DNA of 64,000 bases from Nemertoderma westbladi. Its lineage: Eukaryota; Xenacoelomorpha; Nemertodermatida; Nemertodermatidae. The translations under genes and the position numbers were made by a program. Below, piece by piece: positions 32,281 through 41,952 of this stretch. Within the stretch, counting starts at the first letter, position 1. Each line of letters starts with the position of its first letter. The stretch covers positions 62,001 to 126,000 of the forward strand of contig JAUCBJ010007028.1 of assembly GCA_032718475.1 (NCBI GenBank). Reading direction: 5' to 3'. The notes under the pieces were generated by a model. It was given only the letters and a program-made list of their open reading frames with translations. It did no database searches and was not told where the DNA came from.

Positions 32281-33760
32281 TGCTATCTTCCCGGTGAGAA
32301 GATAGCATCCAACTCAAGTGCGCTACAATTCCGCTGGATCCCGATCTAGTATCGGGTGTGGGGTGGAGTTATTTTTTCGGAGTCGGCTTTCCAGGCCGCT
32401 CCCTATGGGTATGATGTCACTACCCTCTGGCGTCTCGTGTCAGGCCAATCGTGCGCTTCTCTCACACAATTTTTGTTTCCCCAACACTCTCGCCACCCTA
32501 ACTAACTCCGCTCTAACTCCCAACTCGCTCTTACTCTCTCCCCACGCCTGAATCGCACTCTAACTCTCTCGCCAACGGCTCCTCTCACTATCTCCTCTCT
32601 GCTCTCTGCCACTCTCTACGGCCCTAATCTCTAATGCTACCCCTGTGCTATCATACTATCTACCTTATCTAAGGTCTAACTATGCTAACTATCTAACTTC
32701 TCTAACTCTAACTAACTCCTAACTCTACTAGAACTCTCCAACTCTCTACTAACTCTTACTCTACTAGCTCTAACTAAAACCCTCTAACTTTCTACTAACT
32801 CTAACTAGCTCTCTAAGCCTACTAACTCTAACTCTAACTCTACTAACCACTAACTCTACTCTCTGCTAAGTCTACTAACTCTTTTCTAACTCTGACTAAA
32901 ACCCTCCATCTACGTGGCGCTTAGTGGTGCCCACAACCCTTCTGCTACTACCTCCAACTAAGACCCTCCAACTCTCTACTAACTCTAACTCTACTCAGTC
33001 TACTCCTTTCTACTCTCTACGTGGCGCTTGCGGTGCCCACAACCACTTTGCTTACTACTAACTTCTATCTACGTGGCGTTTGTGGTGCCCACAACCACTC
33101 TACTACTATTTCTACTCTGCTACTAACTTCTAACTCTACTCGACTCCTCTAAGTCTACTGACTCTCTAGCCCTCTAACTAGAACTCTCTAACTCTACTAC
33201 CTGGCACCCTATGTGCCCGTCTCTACTACTCTACTCTATCTACATCTCCACCTCCACTACTACCTCTATCTACGTGGCGCTTGCGGTGCCCACAACCACT
33301 CTCTGCTACTACTTTCTACGTGGTGCTTCCGGTGCCCACGACCCCCCTAATACTACTCGTGGCATGATAATATGCCACACTCCCTTACCCGCCGACTTCT
33401 AACTTAAACTCCCGGTACTACGTACCCTCTACTCCCGTGGTATGTGTATACCACACTCCCTATACTCCGCCGCCTTCTAACCTACTATCCTTCTACGTGG
33501 CGCTTACGGTGCCCACAACCCCCCTACTACTACTCGTGGCATGACAATATGCCACACTCCCTTACCCGCCGACTTCTAACTTAACCTACTTTTTGACTAC
33601 TATCTCCTACTAACTATTATTATTTAATTATTTATTATTATTTATTTTTAATTAAATAATTTTCTTGTGGGAAGGGCGTCTCGCCCTCATTCCCACCCCC
33701 CTCAGTCCAAATATTGGACGACTAATCTCTAAGCTGCCCCTCGATCTTCCATCGATTCTT
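32281..33760 (-). repeat. Low-complexity region of element C with ctaact repeats and gtgcccac blocks
   Basis: About 1.5 kb of degenerate (ctaact)n DNA carrying at least seven copies of a block like tacgtggcgcttgcggtgcc followed by cacaacc. It replaces the pol region expected here. There is no open frame on either strand. It may serve only as spacer so the RNA is long enough for packaging; that is inference. Confidence 0.8.
33359..33555. repeat. Three small hairpins in element C, one with compensatory changes
   Basis: GTGGCATGATAATATGCCAC (33359-33378), GTGGTATGTGTATACCAC (33437-33454) and GTGGCATGACAATATGCCAC (33536-33555) each have a perfect 7-bp stem. In the middle one the stem pair C-G has become T-A on both arms, so pairing is kept. 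Confidence 0.8.
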
Positions 33761-33839
33761 CCATGAGGCACTGTCCCCCTGCGCGTCCTCTTACCTTTCC
33801 ACCCACTTTCCTCGCCAACTCCAACTCATCAGGAATTGG

Positions 33840-34442
33840 CTATCCCTCTTTCACCACCCTAAGGTTGGGTCTCTCCACCGTCTTCTTAACTATCTCGTCT
33901 CCTGGCATCAAGATGCCACCTCTCTCCTTGTTGTCTCCCGCCGGAAGAATGAATAGAAAGTGAAAGAACAGGCAAAACAGAAGGTACAATAGTAGTCCTA
34001 TCCCTTTCCATCCTGTCTTCCTTCTCGACTTCTCCCTTGTCGGTATGCTTCCAAACCGGACCGGCGTCTCTTCCGGACACTCCTCTGGACACTCCTCTGG
34101 ACACTCCTCTAGACACTCCTTCCGACACTCCTCCGGGCACTCCCCCGGAGTGTTGTCCTCCGGACATCCCACCGTCCGCTCCGCTCCATTTCCATACTGA
34201 TGCTTGCTGGGAAACCTACTCTCCTCTGCCCATTTTCTTACTGTCACCTCCCTATCTGGCTCTACTATCTCCTGTTTCTCCTCTTCGTCCTCTGCGTCTG
34301 CGGTGCCTGGTAACATGCACCCTGATGTCTCTGTCACACTGCATGGGATCTTGGTTTTAACTGGGCCGCTAAGCATCAATCCGAACGGCGTGAGGATTGC
34401 CGTTGGATCCCGCTGCCTGTCTTCGCCGAAGACTGTCTTCAT
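33840..34442 (-). CDS. C-terminal tail of the element C polyprotein with CPEE repeats and a membrane segment
   Basis: The frame continues from gag-protease after a single TAG (34443-34445, where element A has GAG). It starts MKTVFGEDRQRDPTAILTPF and KTKIPCSVTETSGCM, the end of the protease region also found in A. Instead of RT it then has an acidic linker, a run of (E)CPEE units from a 15-bp repeat (34078-34145), a basic patch KSRRKTGWK, and a strongly hydrophobic stretch GIGLLLYLLFCLFFHFLFIL, a likely membrane helix, followed by a short tail. This architecture is unlike normal pol. It could be a chance frame over deleted DNA or an acquired membrane-binding tail. Confidence 0.6.
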   Translation of the reverse strand: MKTVFGEDRQRDPTAILTPFGLMLSGPVKTKIPCSVTETSGCMLPGTADAEDEEEKQEIVEPDREVTVRKWAEESRFPSKHQYGNGAERTVGCPEDNTPGECPEECRKECLEECPEECPEECPEETPVRFGSIPTREKSRRKTGWKGIGLLLYLLFCLFFHFLFILPAGDNKERGGILMPGDEIVKKTVERPNLRVVKEG

Positions 34443-34445
34443 TCT

Positions 34446-36143
34446 CTAGTGGGCCGTCGGGCAGTCCATTCCTACTATAATGGACACCTTCCTAACGCCC
34501 ACTTTTGGAATTGAGAAATCAATAGCGTCCAGGAATCTATACTGCTCGACCTCAATGTTGGTTGGTCGCCTGGTGTTGATGTTTATCGATTCTATGACGT
34601 GGATGGGGTCGATCGTCGCCCCATAGTCGCATCCCGGTGCAATCGCTGCTATCCTGCACCGCCCCGTCCTCATCTCCACGACCTCATGCTTACTTGAGAC
34701 GGTAGTTACCGCCATTCTATTTGGCCTTGTCTTTAGCCCTATCTCTTTGGCCGCCCAGTTCTCCACCAGTGTGAAGGCTGCTCCGCTGTCGACCAGCATC
34801 AATGTTGTTACTGATTGACCGCCCTCTCCTGATATCTTCACTGGTACTATCCCGAGTAGTACTTTTCTCTTCTTCTCCTCTTCTGTCGTGCTTGTAGCCA
34901 TTGTTTGGCCTCCAGTCTCGGACTCTCTAACTGCTGTTTCTCTACATTCTCCGGATCTGTGTCCTTCTACCACACATCGATGACATAGTTCGTTCGCGTC
35001 TGTGTAGGCTACACGATCTTGTTTGGGCAACGCTTGCCAGTGCTTACAACTCCTGGTCTTATGGGTTCCGTCCCGATGTAATTGACATTCGAATCCTGGA
35101 TTATAGCGTTCCCTGTATAGTCCCTCACGTATCGCGCGTAGGTTTATATGTACCGATTTAGTGTTCTGGTTGTCTGTACTCGGCCTACTGGGTATGTTGG
35201 GATTATGTTTATTTATGGTGTTATTTTCTTTCTGTCCCTGCCATGGTGTGGCCCTGCTACCAGCTAACTGTGGACTAGCAGACCCCTGTGTGGCCGCATG
35301 TGGTAGTGACTGTCGTACTCTTGAGAATGGATCTGTCGGATTATGTTCGGGTCTAGGCCTGTTGTATTCGGTCTTTGGTGCCTTCCCCAAACTATCCTCA
35401 CTATAGACTGGGTCTGTTATTAGTTCGGCTTCGTAGTTAAGAAAGCTCGACATCTCTTCTAGGCCCGGTTCCGCACCCTTCTTCTCCCGTGTGGAGAAGG
35501 ACATCTTCCTCCACTTACTCCGCAGCCATATCGGTAGTGCCTGCGCTATCGTGGTGATGTTGTTAGACGTGTTGAGTTTGTATGGTGCGTCTAGCGTCTT
35601 TAGCACGATTAACGCCTTCTCAACCTTGTTCGCAAAGGTCTTTATGCTAACGGGATTATCCTGTAGGCCACCCGATGTTATGCCTCTCAGCGTTTGCCGG
35701 ATAATCTTGGACGGGTGCCCGTATTCCCTGACCAGTTCCCGCCATGCCGTCGTGAAGCCGCCCTCTATGCCTTGGTATTGCCTCACGATGTCGTATGCTG
35801 GGCCCCCTGTATATACTTGCAGATATTTTAGGCACTCCGCCTGCGTCAAGTTCTTTGTTAATATTTTATTACTATACATGCGCCGAAACTGTAGATATTC
35901 TTCCGGCCTACTCCCATCGAATTTAAATGGTTCCACGGGTGGTAACTCGATCCTAGTTTTTAATGCGTCGATTAATGTGGCCATTCCCATCGCTTGCGCT
36001 TCTAATGGGTTTGATGGATGTTGTATAGTTTCTCCTGTTGGGTGCGGTCCGTCCGTCCTATCTGTTGATTTTTGCGTCGGATACATAATTGGGGGTAACG
36101 GCCCCCTCCATATTTTTGTGTCGCATGATCTGTTCTCGTCCAA
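34446..36143 (-). CDS. Gag capsid, zinc knuckle and protease of element C
   Basis: A 565-codon uninterrupted frame. Residues about 50-150 hold the DUF1759-like capsid (PPVEPFKFDGSRPEEYLQF, LTQAECLKYLQVYTGGPAYD). Around residue 390 is the knuckle CHRCVVEGHRSGEC, preceded by a CX..H-containing segment (CQLHRDGTHKTRSCKHWQAL). Around residue 445 is the protease site MLVDSGAAFTLVENWAAKEI with D-S-G intact. It ends at TAG just after VGMDCPTAH. Openness over 1.7 kb agrees with the young age given by the LTRs. The product would form the particle and process the polyprotein. Confidence 0.88.
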   Translation of the reverse strand: MDENRSCDTKIWRGPLPPIMYPTQKSTDRTDGPHPTGETIQHPSNPLEAQAMGMATLIDALKTRIELPPVEPFKFDGSRPEEYLQFRRMYSNKILTKNLTQAECLKYLQVYTGGPAYDIVRQYQGIEGGFTTAWRELVREYGHPSKIIRQTLRGITSGGLQDNPVSIKTFANKVEKALIVLKTLDAPYKLNTSNNITTIAQALPIWLRSKWRKMSFSTREKKGAEPGLEEMSSFLNYEAELITDPVYSEDSLGKAPKTEYNRPRPEHNPTDPFSRVRQSLPHAATQGSASPQLAGSRATPWQGQKENNTINKHNPNIPSRPSTDNQNTKSVHINLRAIREGLYRERYNPGFECQLHRDGTHKTRSCKHWQALPKQDRVAYTDANELCHRCVVEGHRSGECRETAVRESETGGQTMATSTTEEEKKRKVLLGIVPVKISGEGGQSVTTLMLVDSGAAFTLVENWAAKEIGLKTRPNRMAVTTVSSKHEVVEMRTGRCRIAAIAPGCDYGATIDPIHVIESININTRRPTNIEVEQYRFLDAIDFSIPKVGVRKVSIIVGMDCPTAH

Positions 36144-36201
36144 GGGGTTTGATGTTCTAGCTCCTATTGGGGTATATTGTTGATATTGTAATGGGGGAAT
36201 G

Positions 36202-37281
36202 TCACCCTGTCCCCCCCCCCCCCCCCACCGGTATGTTTGGTACTGGGCTTGATGTCAATATATTGGGGCCCATACATCTATCCGCAATAATTCCCCCCTC
36301 CCCTGGATATATGTTGTGTCCCTGGAAATTATAGTCATGCTGCTGTACCGGTACTGATATAGGCCTATCTACTTCTTGCTTACCTACCGGTATGTACTCC
36401 GCGACTTCCGGGTTTAATCCCGTTGTTCGCGCTACCCTATCGCCTACTCTATCTCTCCCAGCATGGCCTATAATAATATGTGCAGTAAGGCCTACAGTAA
36501 GTCCTGCAGTCTGCATGTGCCCTTCCGAACCGAAGTTTATTCTTCGCAAATCTCGAATCTCCCTGCGACTATCGTACTCTCGATCGGCAGCTATATCCCG
36601 TCGGGAAGCTTCTCTTCGATCCCCACTCATGTTCTCTTCTTCGTATCGGTACATCCTGTACCCCTCTCCTGGCGTGTGGTGCGTTTCTCCGGGGCGACGG
36701 CAATCTCCCGAAGTTCGACCCCACTGACTCCCTAACTCTACTATCGACGGCTCGCTATCCGTCCTCGCTCTCCGGTTGCTCCTAGCAACGACTCTTCTAT
36801 TATCTTCCCTTTTTCTCTCTTCGACCTCTCGGTTAAACTCCACTAATCTTCTTCTATCTTCGACCTCTCTGTTAAACTCTACTAATCTTCTCTCTTCTGA
36901 CTGGGCTCGACGTTCCGTCGCCCGCCCTCTCGCGACGTCAACCTGTCTTTCTCTGCTCGATCGCACGCCGCTGGGGATACTCGCAATCCCCCTATTACTC
37001 TCCATCGCCGAGTGTTGCGGTTTACCTATTTCGGCCCGCGCATTATCCGCCGACGCCTGTGGGACACTCTCTGCCCCCACTCTCTCGCTACTAATCCCTC
37101 GCGGTGGGGTGCCCATAGCCCCCCCCCCCCCCCCCCACCCGCTACTTCTAACTTCACTATCTCTTACTACACTTCTGCGTCCCTCTTGTCGGACACTCTC
37201 TACCCCCCTTCTCCCGCCACTAATCTTCTGTGGTGGGGTGCCCATAGCTCCCCCCCCCCCACCCGCCACTTCTAACTTCAC
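36202..37281 (-). CDS. Gag leader region of element C
   Basis: A 359-codon frame with poly-Gly stretches from C/G runs, Arg/Glu-rich segments (two copies of LVEFNREVE(D/E)R), a hydrophobic Gly segment (LTVGLTAHIIIGHAGRDRVG) and PGEGGIIADRCMGPNILTSS. It ends at the C run near 36210, where run-length error or slippage would connect it to the capsid frame starting at 36143. The same protein is seen in element A. No known domain. Confidence 0.6.
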   Translation of the reverse strand: MKLEVAGGGGGAMGTPPQKISGGRRGVESVRQEGRRSVVRDSEVRSSGWGGGGGAMGTPPRGISSERVGAESVPQASADNARAEIGKPQHSAMESNRGIASIPSGVRSSRERQVDVARGRATERRAQSEERRLVEFNREVEDRRRLVEFNREVEERKREDNRRVVARSNRRARTDSEPSIVELGSQWGRTSGDCRRPGETHHTPGEGYRMYRYEEENMSGDRREASRRDIAADREYDSRREIRDLRRINFGSEGHMQTAGLTVGLTAHIIIGHAGRDRVGDRVARTTGLNPEVAEYIPVGKQEVDRPISVPVQQHDYNFQGHNIYPGEGGIIADRCMGPNILTSSPVPNIPVGGGGGTG

Positions 37282-37437
37282 TACCTCTTACTACACTTCT
37301 ACACCCCTCTTGTGGGGCATTCTCTGCCCCCCCTCTCTCGCCGCTAATCTCATGTGGTGGGGCGCCCGTAGCCCCCCCCCCCACTTGCCACATCTAACTT
37401 CACTATCTCTTACTACACTTCTATACCCCTCTCTAGT

Positions 37438-38115
37438 CTACACACTGTCTCTACTACGGCTGGGTCTATTCACCCCCGCCTCTCTCTCTACTACTGCGTG
37501 GCCTACCAGGCCCACCTCGGGTTGGCTCAACCCCGCTACCTCCTGCCTACCAACTACGTGGCCTACCAGGCCGCCATCGGGTTGGCTCAACCTCGCCACC
37601 TCCTGCCTACTAACTACGTGGCCTACCAGGCCACCGTCGGGTTGGCTCAACCCCGCTACCTCCTGCCTACCAACTACGTGGCCTACCAGGCCGCCGTCGG
37701 GTTGGCTCAACCCTGTCAGTTTCTGCCTACTAACTACGTGGCCTACCAGGCCCCCGTCTGCCGGGTTATGTACGTCCGACACATTTATATTAATAGCACC
37801 ATTCCCAATATTATTTGTTAAATCAATTAAATCCCCTAAATCAATTAAATTATTAGAATTTGAAACGGGTTTATTATTTAAATTATTTTGTGTATTTAGA
37901 TTTAAATTATTTGAATTATTTTGATTATTCTGAATATTTGAATTAATATTATTATTTGAATTTAAATTTAAATTACTACTACCAGGTAAAATATTTCCTG
38001 TAATAAAGGGATTAGGGTTATTTACTACACTACTATTAATACCAATATCTCCTAACGTACTACCACTACCCCCCCGGCCCGTGCGGCTACTATGCGTACT
38101 GTACATGTACCGCAC
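37438..38115 (-). CDS. Gag repeat region of element C (Asn-rich then 20-residue repeats)
   Basis: A 225-codon frame with an Asn-rich low-complexity stretch (SNLNLNSNNNINSNIQNNQN) followed by about 4.5 copies of the GGLVGHVV(S/G)RQEVAGLSQPD unit. The DNA unit is 60 bp, at 37495-37765. Asn/Gln-rich plus short repeats suggest a disordered, self-associating segment; this is inference from composition. Confidence 0.6.
   Translation of the reverse strand: MRYMYSTHSSRTGRGGSGSTLGDIGINSSVVNNPNPFITGNILPGSSNLNLNSNNNINSNIQNNQNNSNNLNLNTQNNLNNKPVSNSNNLIDLGDLIDLTNNIGNGAININVSDVHNPADGGLVGHVVSRQKLTGLSQPDGGLVGHVVGRQEVAGLSQPDGGLVGHVVSRQEVARLSQPDGGLVGHVVGRQEVAGLSQPEVGLVGHAVVEREAGVNRPSRSRDSV
37495..37765 (-). 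repeat. 60-bp minisatellite in gag of element C
   Basis: About 4.5 units with the core gtggcctaccaggcc(g/a)cc, the same as in element A but with four to five instead of six copies, so copy number differs between relatives. Confidence 0.9.
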
Positions 38116-38227
38116 GCTCTGTTCTCTTGCCTCACGCTCTTTGCGTTCACTCTCTTGCTCCTTCCTTCCCCTCAGTCGCCACTCTAATTTCTCTCTAGTT
38201 CTCTCTAATATCTCTCTAGTTTTTAAT

Positions 38228-39049
38228 TCATATGCTGCCAGTCATCTCCTGCACCCTTCTTTCTTTTGCGGAGGATGTAGCAGACTTATCGGTTGCGACG
38301 GACTCCCGCCGCCCCTCCGTCCTACTAACTTTCCCCCGCTTGCCGGGGTTCTTGCTGACCGACGAGACCGAATCCTCAGATTTTACCTCGGATTCGCCCT
38401 CGTGCGGTCCCGCCCAACCCACTAACCTAACTTCCCTGGCATCAACTAAGTATGGCTCTATGTACACTACACCAGGCCCCATACCCCCACATTCCCATAG
38501 CCCAAACAGTTTGATGGCGACCCCTCTCGCTCTCTCGCTGGCTAGTTCTCCCTGCCCAGAATGCACTAGGTAATCAAAGTATCTGTTTGACTCACCTAGT
38601 CCTTTTGTCAACTTTACCTCATCTATCCTCGCCCCCTCTTTGGCCTCCTTAAGTAGTTTCCGGGTCACGTCGTAGGCCTGTCAAAGTCGATTGGAAACCC
38701 CGACGTCCTCGTTGCCAACCTCTCCTCCATCTCTCCGGGTCCGACGTCGTACCGGTTGCCCCACCGTCGCCGTTCCGGTGGGCCGTCCGTCGCCCTCGGC
38801 CTGTGGCTGGCCAGCGACATCGGTACGTCGACCCTCCTTCTGTGTCGACTTGTCTTTTTTCTCTCCTCTCGACTCGATCTCTCTTTGTAGACGGCCTCCC
38901 TTATCTTGGATTGCCGGATCGTTTGTTGACGGATCCGGCGTTGTGGGTTGATACCGTCTCGCCGTGGCCTCGCGGATCGTTACATTGTCGTCCGGGGTCC
39001 GCGGTGGTGTCCTCTGTCCCTCTGAACCTCTGGGCTCTCCCGAACTCAT
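38228..39049 (-). pseudogene. N-terminus of gag of element C, one nonsense codon
   Basis: From ATG 39049 the frame MSSGEPRGSEGQRTPPRTPD runs through a Ser/Arg/Pro-rich charged stretch to a TGA at 38681-38683. The same frame continues QAYDVTRKLLKEAKEGARID and YFDYLVHSGQGELASERARG to 38228. It lies directly after the 5' LTR, so it is the start of gag. The mid part has a folded-domain look (VVYIEPYLVDAREVRLVGWA) but I do not recognise it. Element A lacks this part. Confidence 0.55.
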
Positions 39050-39104
39050 CTCTCTTTCTTTCTAGTGGTTAGTCACGGTCTCTGGTAGCTGGTGATTGTT
39101 TTAC

Positions 39105-39634
39105 TGTGACGGGATCGACGGATCAATCCCGACCGGAGTAATTGTTTCGTACGCGTCGTCAAGCTGGTATAGGATGTTATGGATGATATATAATAATACA
39201 AGAGTTTATGTGTGATAGCGTGAGAGTTGTATAATAGCATAGGTTGAATAAGTTGAATACATAAACTGAATAATGATGGCATACCAGTAACAACGGTAAA
39301 ACAATGTCCTCCTTCTACACTAAGACCGGTAGCTGACTAACTAAACTGCACAAATGAGAAACACCAACCGGTAATATACTGCTATGTTGGCCCTATTACC
39401 TAGCTGATGCCTCTCCTGTCCCCCCATTGGCTGATAACCTTGTTGGTGCCCTTTTAGTGTTTCCCCTCACTCTTGCTGTTCTCTCTCTGTCAGGGGTGTA
39501 ACCCCTCACCCCTATTGTGCATTTCTCCTTCCCACTTTATTGGGGTGACACGAGGTAAGGTAATCAACCTCGTGCTCCCAATATTGCTTAACGGCTCACT
39601 TTATGGGGTGTTAGCGGAATTGGATAAGCTAACA
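39105..39634 (-). mobile_element. 5' LTR of element C
   Basis: The 530-bp partner of 31747-32270, in the same orientation. Coding-strand ends are TGTTAGC... and ...CCCGTCACA. A clear tRNA primer-binding site is not seen in the first 40 bases after it. Confidence 0.95.
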
Positions 39635-39639
39635 GTGCG

Positions 39640-41198
39640 ACCCGGACAGATCGACAGTAGACGAACCGAGAACGAGAACCCGAGAATCCACCGATGTCAC
39701 ACCGCGTGCGTCGCCGGTATCCCGAACGGAAATACCGGAAGCCGCAACGCATGGCGACGGCAGAATCAAAGATTTTCTTACCGTCCCGCAGACCAGATCG
39801 CGGGAACCGGACATGGTAAGTTTGACTGGAAGTCAGGAGAACGTCATTAGAAGTATAGGAGGACACATGGCCCAGAATACTCGAAACCTCAGAGAAGGTT
39901 TTTGCGTTTTACGTGAGTTAACCGCCCCGATGTTGAGATACGAGTTCTACACCTTACAGGTAAGGATAGAAAGTAGGGTACATGCCTCCGTAGATAAATT
40001 GAAAGGTTTACACAAACTTGCAGAGTTGCGTGGTGACAACTTTACTCAAGTAAAGATAATAGATAAGTTGGTAAGTGCGAGAGAAAGCCTTATCCAGTTT
40101 AAGTCAGTAATAAGATTGGCTCAACAGGAGCAGCTCGACCAACTGCTAGGTGAGTCAGTTTCGGACGCGTTATTACAACCCAAAGAGGAAGAAGAACTAT
40201 ACTACCTGGACGGGAGGTTAGAGACGCTCACCAATTTTCTTCGTAGAAACGGCGTACCGATCAAAGAACCGGAAGTCGAACCGCGAGGGACGACGGAAGT
40301 TCTTACTACGGAAGGCTCGCGAGCCTACCAGAATCCACCAATAGATAGATCATTCGTTAGTATGCGGAGCGACGTTGGCGACGTTAGTAGAACAGCATCT
40401 GTAATTACTCGACAACAACAGGAAGTTGCACGCCAACAACAAGTCGCCGAGGAAGAAGCGCAACAGCAGATGGCACAGATCGCCATCGAGGGAGAGAAAC
40501 AACATAGAGAGGATGAAGCAAGAATTGCGAAACTCAAGGCTCAAGCCAAATTCGAAGCTTTGGAGATTCGGAGATTGGAGGAAGACTTAGCGCGAGAAGC
40601 GGCGGCAGCAGCTGACGAGTTAGCACAGAAGAAAGCAGCATCCGATGCCCGTGCTCAGTTGGAGGCACGGCAAATGAAATTACGTTTGGCCATTCAGGAA
40701 GCAGAATTACAACAAGTAGCGGATTGACGTGAAAGAGAGATGCAACTACAGTTCGAATTTAATCGTAGATCGTGTGAGGCAGCGAACGCGCAAGCGAACC
40801 TTGAACTCGACACAAGAGATATATCTATAAGATCGCGAGCTGGACACGATTTGTCTGCCCTGAATTGTCTGGAAGCTCGATATCGCGGAATACAGAAGCG
40901 AATCGAGGAAGGAAGTGTGGGAGCGATAGATCGAGGAAAGGAGTTCGTAGAAGATTACTGTAAACGTTTTCCACAAGTTATCCCTATGCTCAAACCCACG
41001 ACTCCGATAAAACCGGTCTTTGTTACGAAACCAAAGGAAATAACACCTGTGCGCTCGACGCAAGGTAACAGGTTTGTTGTAACGGAAATACCGCAACCTA
41101 GGGCAACTTCATCGCCAATTTTAGCAGGAAATGTAACTAGTCCACCTACAGTAAGTCGTAGTCTACTTGTAGGAAGGGAGGAACCTGCGTTTATATGA
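39640..41198 (+). pseudogene. Gag N-terminal region of element D (3' side of nested insertion)
   Basis: The frame resumes after element C and reads VTPRASPVSRTEIPEAATHG, MVSLTGSQENVIRSIGGHMA, LTAPMLRYEFYTLQVRIESR and LVSARESLIQFKSVIRLAQQ, all matched in E. From about 40400 it is a Gln/Glu/Ala coiled coil ending at TGA 40725-40727. The next frame, 40740-41198, continues in phase (MQLQFEFNRRSCEAANAQAN, FPQVIPMLKPTTPIKPVFVT). One 20-bp near-palindrome sits at 40310-40329. Gag is an RNA-binding capsid precursor; this copy has nonsense codons. Confidence 0.8.
40310..40329 (+). repeat. Near-palindrome copy 1
   Basis: ggaaggctcgcgagcctacc; the central 14 bp aggctcgcgagcct are a perfect palindrome. 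Read in the frame EGSRAYQ within gag of D; the corresponding place in E has no obvious copy. Confidence 0.9.
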
Positions 41199-41334
41199 AT
41201 TAAACAGGTAAGTATGCCGTTAGCAGTTAAACCTTTGACGTGCTGTGCGAACCCAGTTATTTATAGACCTACTACGAAACCCGACTACTTTACTCGACCT
41301 TTGGCACAATGTTTGACGCGACCTACGACTTTGT

Positions 41335-41354
41335 GGAAGGCTTGCGAGCCTACC
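41335..41354 (+). repeat. Near-palindrome copy 2
   Basis: ggaaggcttgcgagcctacc, read as WKACEPT in the gag linker of D. Confidence 0.9.
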
Positions 41355-41427
41355 GAACAACGGAGGAGGACGGATGTGGGTAGTACCCACAGGATCGAAC
41401 AATGTTTAACGCAACCTACAACTTCGT

Positions 41428-41447
41428 GGAAGGCTTGCGAGCCTACC
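41428..41447 (+). repeat. Near-palindrome copy 3
   Basis: Identical to copy 2 and 93 bp from it, inside a coding tandem duplication. Confidence 0.9.
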
Positions 41448-41952
41448 AAACAACAGAGAACCGTAGATTCTAGACCTTGACAAGTGAGACAAAGAGTAAT
41501 ATGCCGTACGTGAACCTGCCAACCACCGTATCCCAACGATAGCGACTCATCCAGTGACTCGGAGTTAACGGAACGGGAAATATTCCGTACTGGAGCGGCA
41601 GCAGCGGCAACAGATTACAAATGAGAGGAACGATCGACGAACCAATTTGTCGATAACCCACCACGAGAAACACCCTTTCGGAAACCCATGTTGCAACCAG
41701 CGGAAACGATCAGCGCCAAAAAGTTCACCGAGATGACGGACCGACTAGCTCAACTCGAAGAACGACTCGAAGCACAACCGTCGGACTGATCACAATCCAG
41801 CGTGGATTTAGAACAACCTAGACAACATCGACCACCAAGGAGAGAACAGGAGACTTGACAGACTCCGACCCATTGAGAAGAAGATCCCGTTAATAATTCC
41901 TACCGACGGACAACACGCGGAAGGGAACGCAACCGAACAGGGATGCGGACAG

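Larger units (their letters stand above)
31747..39634 (-). mobile_element. BEL/Pao-type element C, complete with two LTRs, gag-protease only
   Basis: A 7.9-kb element flanked by GTGCG at 31742-31746 and 39635-39639. Its LTRs (524 and 530 bp) differ by roughly 14 substitutions and one 6-bp indel by eye, so insertion is fairly recent. The minus-strand interior has gag and protease like element A, but RT, RNase H and integrase are missing; a Cys-Pro-Glu repeat plus a hydrophobic segment and then 1.5 kb of low-complexity DNA lie in their place. It must depend on proteins of a complete relative such as A for movement. Confidence 0.95.
41199..41952 (+). pseudogene. Gag linker of element D
   Basis: Short frames give LTRPTTLWKACEPTEQRR and, 31 codons later, LTQPTTSWKACEPTKQQR, each spanning a 20-bp near-palindrome. 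Then a decayed YPNDSDSSSDSELTEREIFR matches E (YPGDSITSSESDYPERKVFR). Several stop codons occur. The duplicated block exists in E as well (60749-60852), so it predates the split of the two copies. Confidence 0.65.

Noticed and set aside
33840-34442. An env gene in element C
   Set aside because: One hydrophobic segment after the protease is not enough; no signal peptide, glycosylation pattern or splice site was seen.
36776-37924. 382-codon plus-strand ORF over element C
   Set aside because: It is an antisense shadow of the repeat-rich gag leader; the minus strand has the element A homologue.
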